A stretch of 64,000 nucleotides of DNA, taken from the NCBI GenBank assembly GCA_036123585.1, contig JAZADN010000072.1, forward strand, positions 1 through 64,000, given 5' to 3'. Every line of letters starts with the position of its first letter. Position 1 is the first letter of the stretch. The stretch is from UBA9410 sp036123585. Lineage in GTDB: Bacteria; Actinomycetota; Acidimicrobiia; Acidimicrobiales; MedAcidi-G1. The translations under genes were made by a program, and so were the position numbers. Under the pieces are notes generated by a model that saw only the letters and a list, made by a program, of their open reading frames with translations, was not told where the DNA came from and did not search any database. Of the stretch, positions 42,860-53,876 are shown one piece after another.

Positions 42860-42890
42860 GTTGCTAATAAGGGACTCAACTTTATAGAGT
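42860..42890 (+). promoter_or_regulatory. dnaK operon promoter with HAIR-like HspR operator
   Basis: GTTGCTA-N7-ACTCAAC at 42860-42880 matches the HAIR layout (CTTGAGT-N7-ACTCAAG) with a good right half and an imperfect left half. The left half doubles as a -35-like TTGCTA, and TAGAGT at 42885-42890 is a -10 after an 18-nt spacer. Transcription would start near 42897, giving a leader of about 160 nt. The region is strikingly AT-rich. The operon encodes HspR, the repressor that binds HAIR. Confidence 0.6.
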
Positions 42891-43058
42891 GAACATAGCC
42901 AAGGAATAGTGGTGTCCATGATGGCAGTCCCTAGGCTCCATCGTCGGCCCCGGGGACTCTCCCCCGCCTGGGGCCGACGAGGGCATCACTCGAAGAGACG
43001 AACGCCGGTCCCCACCCGGGACCGCAGGACGAAACAGAGAAGAAGAGAGGAAGACACC

Positions 43059-44875
<1,817 letters not shown>

Positions 44876-44879
<4 letters not shown>

Positions 44880-45532
44880 GCGATCCTGTCGCCGACTGCC
44901 CAGAGTCCGACGATCCGATGGACTCTGCCGGCGATCCACCGACCTCTCGCGCCACAACGGCCGGATCGCCGGCACCCGCCTCTCCGACAGATGCCTCCGA
45001 GTCGGACATGGATGCTCCGGACGAGGAGATCGACCCTCTGGGTGACGAGGCCCTGGTCTTCAACGAGGAGGACGAGTCGACGACCGGCGAAGAAGACCGG
45101 GGTGTGCTTGACGTCCTGGCCGCCACCGAGGCCGAGCGGGACGGGCACCTCGCGGACCTGCAGCGGGTGTCGGCGGAGTTCGCCAACTTCCGGCGTCAGG
45201 CCGAGCGGCGCAACGTCGAGATCAGCGCAGTGGCCCGCAGTGGCCTGGCCGAGAAGCTGTTGCCGGTGCTCGATGCCTGCGACCTCGCCCTCGAACACGG
45301 TGCTGGCGACGTGGCACCCATCCGCACCTCGCTGGTCCAGGCCCTGGAGTCTGCCGGCCTCGAGGTCCTTGATCCCGACGGAGAGTCCTTCGATCCCAAT
45401 AACCACGAGGCCGTCCTCCACGAGCCGGCCGACGAAGGCGCTGAGGGTCAGGTGGTGGCCGAGGTCCTGCGTCGCGGGTACGCCTGGGAGGGTCGGGTCC
45501 TACGGCCCGCCATGGTCCGGGTCCGCGGCTGA
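44876..45532 (+). CDS. grpE: Nucleotide exchange factor GrpE
   Basis: A 218-residue GrpE. Residues 1-75 are a long acidic, Pro/Ser-rich disordered leader. The coiled coil includes LADLQRVSAEFANFRRQAERRN. The C-terminal beta domain ends GYAWEGRVLRPAMVRV, as in all GrpE proteins. GTG 44876 overlaps the dnaK stop. Confidence 0.96.
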
Positions 45533-45566
45533 ACGGACGAGCGGCCTAACCGGAGGGCACGAGGAC

Positions 45567-46682
45567 GTGACCGCCCAGCGGGAGTGGTTCGAGAAGGACT
45601 ACTACGCCACACTCGGCGTCCTGAAGGACGCGTCGGCCAGGGAGGTCACCAAGGCCTACCGGAAGCTGGCCCGGGAACTGCATCCTGACGCAAACCCAGG
45701 CGACGCGGCAGCCGAGGCCCGCTTCAAGGAAGTCTCCGCGGCATACGACGTGGTCGGCGACGAGGAACGACGGGCCGAGTACGACCAGGTCCGCTCCATG
45801 GGACCAATGGGCACCGCCGGCTTCGGCGGGCACGGCGGCTTCTCCGGTGGCGCCGGTTTCGATCTCGGTGACCTGTTCGGCGGCCTCTTCGGGGCCCAGG
45901 GCATGGGTGGCCACGGAGGTGGAGGCCGACGGGGCGCTGACCTTGAGACCCGCTTGACCTTGTCGTTCGTCGAGGCGGTCGAAGGGGTCACCACCTCGGT
46001 CCATCTGGTGTCCGATGCCACCTGTTCGACCTGCGGGGGCAACGGGGCCCGTCCGGGCACCCGTCCTACGACCTGTGGGGCTTGCGGTGGCCGCGGCGTC
46101 CAGGCCGAAGACCAGGGTTTCTTCTCGTTCAGTCGCCCCTGCGCCGCCTGTGGTGGCCGTGGCCAGCAGGTTGACGATCCCTGTGGGACCTGTCGTGGCT
46201 CCGCTACTGAACGGCGGCCCCGCGAGGTCAAGGTCCGGATCCCGTCCGGTGTCGACGACGGTCAGCGGATCCGCCTGAAGGGCCGGGGAGAGCCGGGACG
46301 GGGTGGCCCCAACGGTGACCTGTTCGTCGTCGTCTCGGTCGAACCGGACGCCCGGTTCGGACGTCGGGGTGACCACCTCACCGTCGGTGCGTCCATCACC
46401 TACCCGCAGGCTGTCCTCGGCGCCGAGATCCAGGTGCCGACGCTCGACGGAGGCACCGTCACCCTGAAGGTCCCGGCAGGGACCCGCAGCGGCCAGACCT
46501 TCCGGGTCCGGGGACGAGGCATCTCGGCGAAACGGGGTACCGGCGACCTGCTAGCCATCGTCGAGGTTCACGTGCCAGCCAATCCCACTGACGCCGAGCG
46601 GGCCGCCATCGAGGCTCTCGCCGCAGCGATGGAGTTGGACCCTGGTGCCAGCGGGCCGATCGACGTCGGCGACATGTCCTGA
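45567..46682 (+). CDS. dnaJ: Chaperone DnaJ (Hsp40)
   Basis: A 371-residue type I Hsp40. The J domain is DYYATLGVLKDAS with the HPD tripeptide in ELHPDANPG. A Gly/Phe-rich region FGGHGGFSGGAGF follows. Four CxxC zinc repeats are present, CSTCGGNG, CGACGGRG, CAACGGRG and CGTCRGSA; the last has lost the final Gly. Two C-terminal peptide-binding domains follow. GTG 45567 is used, with GGAGGG and GAGGA upstream. Confidence 0.96.
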   Translation: MTAQREWFEKDYYATLGVLKDASAREVTKAYRKLARELHPDANPGDAAAEARFKEVSAAYDVVGDEERRAEYDQVRSMGPMGTAGFGGHGGFSGGAGFDLGDLFGGLFGAQGMGGHGGGGRRGADLETRLTLSFVEAVEGVTTSVHLVSDATCSTCGGNGARPGTRPTTCGACGGRGVQAEDQGFFSFSRPCAACGGRGQQVDDPCGTCRGSATERRPREVKVRIPSGVDDGQRIRLKGRGEPGRGGPNGDLFVVVSVEPDARFGRRGDHLTVGASITYPQAVLGAEIQVPTLDGGTVTLKVPAGTRSGQTFRVRGRGISAKRGTGDLLAIVEVHVPANPTDAERAAIEALAAAMELDPGASGPIDVGDMS

Positions 46683-46705
46683 CAGACTGAGATCGGAAGA
46701 CGACC

Positions 46706-47098
46706 ATGACTCCCATCCCCCGACCCGGACCTGACCAGGCGGTCTACGTGATCTCGGTGGCCGCCGAACTGGCGGGCATGCACCCCCAGACCCTTCGCAT
46801 CTACGAGCGTCGGGGCCTGGTCGACCCGGCTCGGACCTCTGGCGGCAACCGCCGGTACAGCGCGGACGACATCGCTCTGCTCCTGCGCATCGCCCAGCTC
46901 ACCGACGAGGGCCTCAACCTGGCGGGGGTCAAGCGGGTGCTCGAGTTGGAGGCAGAGGTGGCCCACCTGCAGGCCGAACTGGACCTGACCCGGATCGAAG
47001 GCGACCGGGCGGTGGCCGATGTGCACCGCCAGTACCGGCGGGACCTCGTCCCGGTCAATCAGAGCGTCACCATCTACCGGGGTCGGCGGAACCGCTGA
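46706..47098 (+). CDS. hspR: HspR, MerR-family heat-shock repressor
   Basis: A 130-residue MerR-type regulator. The winged helix-turn-helix includes YVISVAAELAGMHPQTLRIYERRGLV and SGGNRRYSADDI, the HspR pattern. A coiled coil follows (LEAEVAHLQAELDL). HspR represses the dnaK operon at HAIR sites, using DnaK as corepressor; a HAIR-like site is found upstream of dnaK. Last gene of the operon, 23 bp after dnaJ. Confidence 0.94.
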   Translation: MTPIPRPGPDQAVYVISVAAELAGMHPQTLRIYERRGLVDPARTSGGNRRYSADDIALLLRIAQLTDEGLNLAGVKRVLELEAEVAHLQAELDLTRIEGDRAVADVHRQYRRDLVPVNQSVTIYRGRRNR

Positions 47099-47437
47099 TT
47101 CGGGTCCCGGTCCGAAACGGGGCCGGTGGACGCGACCCTCTGACCTGTGGTTTCCCAGTGCTTCCCGATTTCTGTCGGACTGTTCGAACCTGTGGAGAAC
47201 GCGTTTTGGTCCACAACTCCGTCCGTGCGGTTCTAGGGCTGGGCGGGTTGTCCACAAGGGGTGTGAATTTCCCCAAAACCTGCGCGCCAGCCGCGCAGGA
47301 TCTCCTGGACGAGGATGTGCCCGCACCGGGGTGGGCATGCCCGTTGGCACCGAAAACCCTGGGATACCCAACCTGGTGGGGCCGGTAGGCTCACATCGCA
47401 AGGGATCCGGACCAGGACCCGAAAACGGAGGTGTGCC
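47099..47437. promoter_or_regulatory. hspR-purA intergenic region with DnaA-box cluster and purA promoter
   Basis: A 339-bp stretch without a gene. Three DnaA-box-like 9-mers lie within 66 bp: TGTGGAGAA at 47191-47199 (reverse of TTCTCCACA), TGGTCCACA at 47207-47215, and a perfect TTGTCCACA at 47248-47256. TAGGCT at 47386-47391 is a candidate purA -10, giving a leader of about 40 nt, and GGAGG at 47427-47431 is the ribosome binding site. Confidence 0.6.
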
Positions 47438-48718
47438 GTGCCCGCGACCGTCGTCGTCGGGACGCAGTGGGGCGACGAGGGCAAGGGCAAGTTCACCGAC
47501 CTCGTCGCCGGCCAGATGTCCATGGTCGTCCGCTACCAGGGCGGCCACAACGCCGGGCACACCCTCGTGGTGGACGGCGAGTCGTTTGCCCTACAGATCG
47601 TCCCCAGTGGCGTCCTCTACCCACACGTCACACCGGTCATCGGCAACGGCGTGGTCGTCGATCCCCGCGTCTTGCTGGCCGAGATGGACATGCTCGAGTC
47701 ACGCGGTGTCTCCACGGAAAAGCTCCGGCTCAGTGGCAACGCTCACCTGATCCTCCCGTACCACCAGGAGCTCGACGCCCTCCACGAGCGCCACCTGGGC
47801 AAGAACAAGCTGGGCACCACCAAGCGCGGCATCGGTCCCGCCTACGCCGACCGTTCGATGAGGGTCGGTATCCGGGTCCAGGACCTGCTCGACGAGAAGA
47901 TCTTCCGCGAGAAGCTCCGGGCCGCCCTCGAGCACACCAACCGGGTCCTGACCCGGGTGTTCAACCGTCTACCGGTCGATGCGGACGAGGTGGCCGACGA
48001 GTACCTGGGTACGTGCGCCCCACGCCTTGCCTCGCACATTGCGGACGCGGTGGGCCTCGTTCATGACGAGCTGGACCGGGGTGGTGACGTCCTCATGGAA
48101 GGTGCCCAGGCCACCTTCCTCGACCTCGACCATGGCACCTATCCGTTCGTCACCTCGTCCAATCCGGTGGCCGGCGGCGCCTGCACGGGCGCTGGTATCG
48201 GTCCCCGCGACATCGATCGGGTCATCGGCATCGCCAAGGCCTACGTGACCCGGGTGGGCGCCGGTCCGTTCCCCACTGAGCTGTTCGACGACGTGGGTGA
48301 CCACTTCGTCGAGGTTGGACACGAGTACGGGACCAACACCGGCCGGCGTCGCCGCCCGGGCTGGTTGGATGCCGTCATGCTCCGCTATGCCGCTCGGGTC
48401 AACTCCCTGTCCGAACTGGCCATCACCAAGCTCGATGTCCTCGACCAGTTGGAGACCATTCGGGTGTGCGTTGCCTACGAGGCCGACGGCGAGCGGTACG
48501 ACCAGCTGCCCTATCACCAGTCGGTGCTTCACCGGGCCACGCCGGTCTACGAGGACATGCCCGGCTGGGGGGTCGACCTGTCAGGGATCACTGAGCGCTC
48601 GCAACTGCCGCGCGAGGCCGAGGACTACCTGGGATTCGTGGAGCACCAAGTCGGGGTGCCCGTCGGCATGGTCGGAGTGGGCCCGGGGCGCCACCAGGTC
48701 CTGCGGTTCGCCGCCTGA
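47438..48718 (+). CDS. purA: Adenylosuccinate synthetase
   Basis: A 426-residue GTP-dependent ligase for IMP + aspartate, first step to AMP. It has VVVGTQWGDEGKGKFTDL (P-loop, catalytic Asp), GGHNAGHTLVV, the GIGPAYADR segment and EGAQATFLDLDHGTYPFVTSS (key residues E-G-A-Q, D-H-G-T-Y-P). GTG 47438 has GGAGG 6 nt upstream. It opens a long same-strand purine cluster. Confidence 0.97.
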   Translation: MPATVVVGTQWGDEGKGKFTDLVAGQMSMVVRYQGGHNAGHTLVVDGESFALQIVPSGVLYPHVTPVIGNGVVVDPRVLLAEMDMLESRGVSTEKLRLSGNAHLILPYHQELDALHERHLGKNKLGTTKRGIGPAYADRSMRVGIRVQDLLDEKIFREKLRAALEHTNRVLTRVFNRLPVDADEVADEYLGTCAPRLASHIADAVGLVHDELDRGGDVLMEGAQATFLDLDHGTYPFVTSSNPVAGGACTGAGIGPRDIDRVIGIAKAYVTRVGAGPFPTELFDDVGDHFVEVGHEYGTNTGRRRRPGWLDAVMLRYAARVNSLSELAITKLDVLDQLETIRVCVAYEADGERYDQLPYHQSVLHRATPVYEDMPGWGVDLSGITERSQLPREAEDYLGFVEHQVGVPVGMVGVGPGRHQVLRFAA

Positions 48719-48744
48719 CCCGAATCAGTCGGGACAAAGCCACC

Positions 48745-49971
48745 ATGAGGGTCTGCGTAGTCGGCTCAGGGGGGCGTGAACACGCCCTGGCGCATGTGCT
48801 GCGCCGCCACCACGAGGTGGTGGTCACCCCCGGCAACCCCGGCATACCTGGGTCGGTTGACGCACCACCCGCCGCGGTAGAGGCCGACCTGGTGGTGATC
48901 GGCCCCGAGGCGCCCCTTGTCGAGGGCCTGGCCGATCAACTGCGGGCCGACGGTCGGCTCGTGTTCGGTCCCGGTGCCGACGGCGCTCGCCTCGAGGGTT
49001 CCAAGGCGTGGATGAAGGAGGTGCTGTTCGAGGCCGGCGTCCCCACCGCCGCCCACGGCACCTTCACCGACGAGGCCGCCGGGCTGGCTTTCCTCGACAC
49101 TATGGGGGACATCTTCGTGGTGAAGACCGACGGTCTCGCCGCGGGCAAGGGGGTGCTGGTCACCACCGACCGGGCTGAGGCCGTCGACGCCGTACGGTCC
49201 TATTTGTCCGGCGAGGCGTTCGGCGACGCCGGACGAACCCTCGTCATCGAGGAGGGCCTGACCGGTCCCGAGCTTTCGGTGCTGGCCGTGTGCGACGGGC
49301 AGGACGCCGTGGCGCTGGCTCCCGCCCAGGACTTCAAGCGAATCGGTGACGGTGACACCGGTCCCAACACCGGCGGGATGGGTGCCTACTCGCCGGTCCC
49401 GGTGGCCACCGAGGCTGCCGTCGAGGCCCTGATGGACGACGCGGTGCGGCCCACACTGGCCGCCCTGCGTCGCCGGGGCATCGACTATCGGGGCGTCCTC
49501 TACTGCGGCCTCATGTTCACGCCGACCGGACCGAAGGTCCTCGAGTACAACGTGCGATTCGGGGACCCGGAAACCCAGGTGGTCCTCCCTCGACTGGTTG
49601 ACGACTTGGGCGACCTCCTGGCTGCCGCTGCGGCAGGAGGCCTGCCGGACCACCTCCCGGTGTTCGACGATGGCGCGGCAGTGACCGTGGTCTGCGCCTC
49701 AGAGGGCTACCCAGCCGCGCCCCGCACTGGCGACCCTGTCGAGGGACTCGACAACGCTTCGGCCGTCGACGGCGTCACAGTCTTTGCCGCCGGGGTGGGC
49801 GAGCACGACGGCCGCTTGGTCACGGCCGGAGGACGGGTGCTGGCTGTCACCGGACAGGGGTCAGACGTGGCCGATGCCCGACGTCGTGCCTATGCCGCAG
49901 TAGCCGAACTGTCATGGCCGGGGATGCAGGTGCGCGGTGACGTGGCGGCGTCACCTACGGCGGTCGTCTAG
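48745..49971 (+). CDS. purD: Phosphoribosylamine-glycine ligase
   Basis: A 408-residue ATP-grasp ligase making GAR. It opens RVCVVGSGGREHALA and has the ATP-grasp region KTDGLAAGKGV, GPELSVLAVCDG, NTGGMGAYSPVP and EYNVRFGDPETQ. It is 26 bp downstream of purA. Confidence 0.97.
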   Translation: MRVCVVGSGGREHALAHVLRRHHEVVVTPGNPGIPGSVDAPPAAVEADLVVIGPEAPLVEGLADQLRADGRLVFGPGADGARLEGSKAWMKEVLFEAGVPTAAHGTFTDEAAGLAFLDTMGDIFVVKTDGLAAGKGVLVTTDRAEAVDAVRSYLSGEAFGDAGRTLVIEEGLTGPELSVLAVCDGQDAVALAPAQDFKRIGDGDTGPNTGGMGAYSPVPVATEAAVEALMDDAVRPTLAALRRRGIDYRGVLYCGLMFTPTGPKVLEYNVRFGDPETQVVLPRLVDDLGDLLAAAAAGGLPDHLPVFDDGAAVTVVCASEGYPAAPRTGDPVEGLDNASAVDGVTVFAAGVGEHDGRLVTAGGRVLAVTGQGSDVADARRRAYAAVAELSWPGMQVRGDVAASPTAVV

Positions 49972-49997
49972 CGGCCAGAATCAGCTAGTTCCCGGGT

Positions 49998-50047
49998 CCA
50001 CCGTCGGTGGGTAGTCCGGGATCGAATCGAGAGGCCCGGGATCCGGG
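49998..50047 (+). promoter_or_regulatory. Structured purD-purE leader with two hairpins
   Basis: The 101-bp gap before purE contains CCACC-gtc-GGTGG (49998-50010), flanked by an outer CCCGG/CCGGG pair, and then CCCGG-gat-CCGGG (50035-50047). Neither has a U tract. It could be an attenuator or an RNA-stability element; I cannot match it to a known riboswitch. Confidence 0.35.
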
Positions 50048-50072
50048 TCTAGGGAACACTGGAGAAGCAGGA

Positions 50073-50534
50073 ATGAGCTACAAGGTTGCGGTGCTGATGG
50101 GCTCGCCCAACGACGGCGACAAGATGGCGCCGGCCGCTGAGACGCTGGGGCGCTACGGGATCGAGGCCGACGTGCGGGTCATGTCGGCCCATCGGAGCCC
50201 CGCGTTGGTCTCCACCTTCATCTCGGGCGCCCGCGAGGCCGGATACTCCGCCATCATCTGCGGTGCCGGCATGGCCGCCCATCTGGCCGGCGCGGCCGCC
50301 GCCCACACCACGTTGCCGGTCATCGGCGTGCCGCTGTCCGGCGGTGCCATCAACGGCTGGGACTCCCTGCTGGCTACCGTCCAGATGCCCAAGGGCATCC
50401 CGGTGGCCACCGTGGCAGTGGACGGTGCCATGAACGCCGCCCTTCTGGCCGTCCAGATGCTGGCCGTGAACGACACGGACCTCGTGGCCAAACTCGAGGC
50501 GCACCGCGCCGAGATGACCCCGTCGGCCAACTGA
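50073..50534 (+). CDS. purE: N5-carboxyaminoimidazole ribonucleotide mutase
   Basis: A 153-residue PurE. The phosphate-binding MGSPNDGDKM, the catalytic-His segment VMSAHRSPALV, and GAGMAAHLAGAAAAHTTLPVIGVP are typical. Class I enzymes need PurK; no purK lies in this window. GGAGAAG precedes ATG 50073. Confidence 0.96.
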   Translation: MSYKVAVLMGSPNDGDKMAPAAETLGRYGIEADVRVMSAHRSPALVSTFISGAREAGYSAIICGAGMAAHLAGAAAAHTTLPVIGVPLSGGAINGWDSLLATVQMPKGIPVATVAVDGAMNAALLAVQMLAVNDTDLVAKLEAHRAEMTPSAN

Positions 50535-50568
50535 TTTCGACCGCCCGTCCGACCGCCCGGAACCCTTG

Positions 50569-51984
50569 ATGGAAAACGTCCTCGCCAGCCGGTACGCCAG
50601 CCGGACCATGGTCGACCTGTGGACCCCCGAGGCCAAGGTGGTCATGGAGCGCGAACTGTGGATCGCCGTGATGGAGGCCCAGCGGGCCCTCGGCGTGGAC
50701 ATCCCCGACGGCGTCGTCGAAGATCACCGGGCAGTGTTGGATCGGGTGGATCTCGACTCGATCCGCGACCGCGAACGGATCACCCGCCACGACGTGAAGG
50801 CCCGGATTGAGGAGTTCTGCGCCCTGGCCGGCCACGAGCAAGTCCACAAGGGCATGACGTCGCGGGATCTCACTGAAAACGTCGAGCAACTCCAGGTGCG
50901 GCGCAGCCTGGAGGTGGTGCGTGACCGGATGGTGGCCACCCTGGCCCGCCTGGCCCGCCTGGCCGCCGAGCACGACGACCTGGTCATGGTGGGGCGCAGC
51001 CACAACGTGGCTGCTCAGGCCACCACCCTGGGCAAGCGTTTCGCCACGGCCGCAGAGGAGCTCCTCGCTGCCCATCGCCGGATGGAGGACCTGCTTGCCG
51101 CCTACCCACTGCGGGGCCTCAAGGGTCCGGTCGGAACCCAGCAGGACCAGCTCGACCTGCTGGACGGGGACCGCGACGCCCTGGACCGTCTCGAGAGGAT
51201 GGTGACCGACCACCTGGGCTTTGCCCGGAGCCTCGACTCTGTCGGGCAGGTGTATCCGAGGTCGCTCGACTTCGAGGTGGTGTCGGCGCTCGTTCAGGCC
51301 TCCGGCGGGCCGGCCAGCCTGGCCCGGACCATCCGCCTCATGGCTGGCAACGAGCTGGCAACCGAGGGGTTCCGGCAGGGCCAGGTCGGCTCGTCGGCTA
51401 TGCCGCACAAGATGAACGCTCGCTCCTGCGAGCGGGTGAACGGACTGGCCGTCGTGCTGCGCGGCCACCTGACCATGGTGGGGGGGCTGGTCGGCGACCA
51501 GTGGAACGAGGGCGACGTGAGCTGTTCGGTAGTGAGGCGCATTGCCCTCCCCGACGCCTTCCTCGCCGCCGACGGCCTGTTCCAGACCTTCTTGACCGTG
51601 CTCGACGAGTTCGGCGCCTACCCGGCCGTCGTCGAGAGGGAACTCCGGCAGTACCTCCCGTTCCTGGCCACCACCCGCGTCTTGGTGGCAGCCGTCCAGT
51701 CCGGTATGGGGCGGGAGGAGGCCCACGAGGCCATCAAGGGCCACGCGGTGGCCGCCGCCCTGGCCCGCCGCGAGCAGGGCGTGTCAGAGACCGACCTCCT
51801 CGACCGCTTGGCTGACGACGAAGGCCTTCCTCTCGACCGAGCCGCCCTCGATGGGCTGCTGGCCGACCCGGCGGCCTTCGCCGGCAATGCCTCGGCCCAG
51901 GTGGCGGCGGTGGTCGAACGGGTGGCCGACGTAGTGGCCGCCCGCCCCCAGGCGGCGGCCTACGATCCCGAACCGATCCTCTGA
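50569..51984 (+). CDS. purB: Adenylosuccinate lyase
   Basis: A 471-residue fumarase/aspartase-superfamily lyase acting twice in purine synthesis. HKGMTSRDLTENVEQLQ and the signature loop GSSAMPHKMNARSCERV are visible. ATG 50569 is preferred to TTG 50566. Confidence 0.96.
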   Translation: MENVLASRYASRTMVDLWTPEAKVVMERELWIAVMEAQRALGVDIPDGVVEDHRAVLDRVDLDSIRDRERITRHDVKARIEEFCALAGHEQVHKGMTSRDLTENVEQLQVRRSLEVVRDRMVATLARLARLAAEHDDLVMVGRSHNVAAQATTLGKRFATAAEELLAAHRRMEDLLAAYPLRGLKGPVGTQQDQLDLLDGDRDALDRLERMVTDHLGFARSLDSVGQVYPRSLDFEVVSALVQASGGPASLARTIRLMAGNELATEGFRQGQVGSSAMPHKMNARSCERVNGLAVVLRGHLTMVGGLVGDQWNEGDVSCSVVRRIALPDAFLAADGLFQTFLTVLDEFGAYPAVVERELRQYLPFLATTRVLVAAVQSGMGREEAHEAIKGHAVAAALARREQGVSETDLLDRLADDEGLPLDRAALDGLLADPAAFAGNASAQVAAVVERVADVVAARPQAAAYDPEPIL

Positions 51985-52001
51985 CTCCTCCCACGAGAGC
52001 C

Positions 52002-52913
52002 ATGTCCGACCGAATTTCCCTGCCGCATCTCCACTCGGGGAAGGTGCGCGACGTCTACGACGCCGGCGACGACAGGTTGCTGCTGGTCACCTCCGATCGC
52101 ATCTCGGCTTTCGACGTGGTCATGTCGGAGCCCATTGCCGACAAGGGTCGGGTGCTCACGGCCATGACCTCGTTCTGGTTCGAGCAGTTCGCGGACTCGG
52201 TCTCTGGACATCTGATCGCCACCGACACCGCAGCCGTGGACGAGGCGCTCGGCGGGGGCACCGACCCGGACGTACTGGCCGACCTGGCTGGCCGGACCAT
52301 GCTCTGCCACAAGGCCGAGATGCTGCCCATCGAGTGCATCGTTCGGGGCTACATCACGGGTTCGGCGTGGAAGGAGTACAAGGACTCGGGGACTATGCAC
52401 GGCACCCCGATGCCCGACGAACTGCTGGAGGCCAGTCGACTGCCCGAGCCGGTATTCACCCCGTCGACTAAGGCCGACGAGGGTCACGACGTGAACATTT
52501 CTTATACCGAGGCGGTTGATCTGGTGGGCACCGAGGTGGCCGAGCAGGCCCGTGACCTGTCGATCTCCTGCTACCTGCGGGGCGCCGAGTGGGCCGCTGA
52601 GCGTGGGATCATCATTGCCGACACCAAGTTCGAGTTCGGCATAGTCGGTAGTCGCCTGGTACTGGCTGACGAGGTCCTGACCCCCGACTCATCCCGCTTC
52701 TGGCCCGCCGAACTGTGGGAGCCGGGGGCCACGCCGCCATCATTCGACAAGCAGCCTGTTCGCGACCACCTCGACGGCCTGGACTGGGACACGCAGCCGC
52801 CGCCGCCTGTCCTGCCCGACGATGTCGTGTCGGCGACGTCGTCGAGGTACGTCGAGGCCTACGAGCGCATCACCGGCAGGTCGTTCGCCGACTGGCCCGG
52901 CGTGGACGCCTGA
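52002..52913 (+). CDS. purC: SAICAR synthetase
   Basis: A 303-residue PurC, the longer actinobacterial/eukaryotic-like form. It opens HSGKVRDVYDAGDDRLLLVTSDRIS (G-K-V-R-D-V-Y core) and has the PurC signatures LPIECIVRGYITGSAWKEY and ADTKFEFG. It lies 17 bp after purB. Confidence 0.96.
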   Translation: MSDRISLPHLHSGKVRDVYDAGDDRLLLVTSDRISAFDVVMSEPIADKGRVLTAMTSFWFEQFADSVSGHLIATDTAAVDEALGGGTDPDVLADLAGRTMLCHKAEMLPIECIVRGYITGSAWKEYKDSGTMHGTPMPDELLEASRLPEPVFTPSTKADEGHDVNISYTEAVDLVGTEVAEQARDLSISCYLRGAEWAAERGIIIADTKFEFGIVGSRLVLADEVLTPDSSRFWPAELWEPGATPPSFDKQPVRDHLDGLDWDTQPPPPVLPDDVVSATSSRYVEAYERITGRSFADWPGVDA

Positions 52914-52931
52914 CCGGAGGAGTTTCCCATC

Positions 52932-53189
52932 ATGAGGTTCGATGTGCTGGTGGACGTGCGACTACGTGGTGGCATCGCCGACCCGGCGGGCGCCACGATC
53001 GAACGGGCTCTGCCCGCGCTGGGCTATGACGGGGTGAGCGGTGTGAACGTCGGCAAGACGGTCCGCTTCACCATGGAGGCAGCCGACAAGGCCGAGGCCG
53101 CAGCCCGTGCCGGGGACCTGTGTTCCGCGTTCCTGACCAACCCGGTCATCGAGGACGCCGAGGTCACCGTCCGCCCGGCGGCCGACTGA
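52932..53189 (+). CDS. purS: FGAM synthase subunit PurS
   Basis: An 85-residue PurS, recognised by RFDVLVDVRLRGGIADPAG and GVSGVNVGKTVRF. It forms the FGAM synthase complex with PurQ and small PurL, both encoded here. The stop shares one base with the purQ start. Confidence 0.95.
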   Translation: MRFDVLVDVRLRGGIADPAGATIERALPALGYDGVSGVNVGKTVRFTMEAADKAEAAARAGDLCSAFLTNPVIEDAEVTVRPAAD

Positions 53190-53851
53190 TGGCTACCACC
53201 GTCGGAGTCGTCGTCTTCCCGGGGACCAACTGCGAGATGGACGCCATGGCCGCCGTCGAGGGCCTCGGCGGATCGGCCCGCCTGCTATGGCATGGTGACG
53301 ACGAACTGACCGGTGTCGACGCGGTGATCGTGCCCGGCGGGTTTGCACACGGTGACTACCTGCGTCCTGGGGCCATTGCCCGGTTCTCACCGATGATGCG
53401 TGCCGTGGCCCGGTTCGCCGCCGGCGGAGGGCCGGTGGTCGGGATCTGTAACGGCTTCCAGGTGCTCACCGAGGCTGGCCTACTGCCTGGAGCCCTCCAG
53501 AAGAACCGGGGCCTGAAGTTCCTGTGCCAGCCCACGATGCTGCGAGTCGAGACCATCGACTCGGCCCTGACCGGCCGGGCCAGCATGGGCGCCGAGTTGT
53601 CGGTGCCCATCAACCATTTCGAGGGCAACTACACCTGCGACGACGAGATGCTGGCTCGCCTCCGCGACGAGGACCGGATCGTCCTGCGCTACGTCGACAA
53701 CCCGAACGGGTCGGTGGACGACATTGCCGCGGTGTGCAACGAGGGACGCAACGTAGTGGGTCTCATGCCCCATCCCGAGCGGGCCTGCGATGAACTGCTG
53801 GGGAGCGCCGATGGTGCGGTCCTGATGTCGTCGCTCCTGGCTGCCGCCTGA
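53189..53851 (+). CDS. purQ: FGAM synthase glutaminase subunit PurQ
   Basis: A 220-residue class I glutamine amidotransferase. VVVFPGTNCE begins the protein; the nucleophile Cys is in GICNGFQVL and the His/Glu pair in MPHPERACDE. It delivers ammonia to PurL. Converges with a minus-strand gene 25 bp downstream, which separates it from purL. Confidence 0.96.
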   Translation: MATTVGVVVFPGTNCEMDAMAAVEGLGGSARLLWHGDDELTGVDAVIVPGGFAHGDYLRPGAIARFSPMMRAVARFAAGGGPVVGICNGFQVLTEAGLLPGALQKNRGLKFLCQPTMLRVETIDSALTGRASMGAELSVPINHFEGNYTCDDEMLARLRDEDRIVLRYVDNPNGSVDDIAAVCNEGRNVVGLMPHPERACDELLGSADGAVLMSSLLAAA

Positions 53852-53876
53852 GTACGGCGGTCGACGGAAGCCCCTA

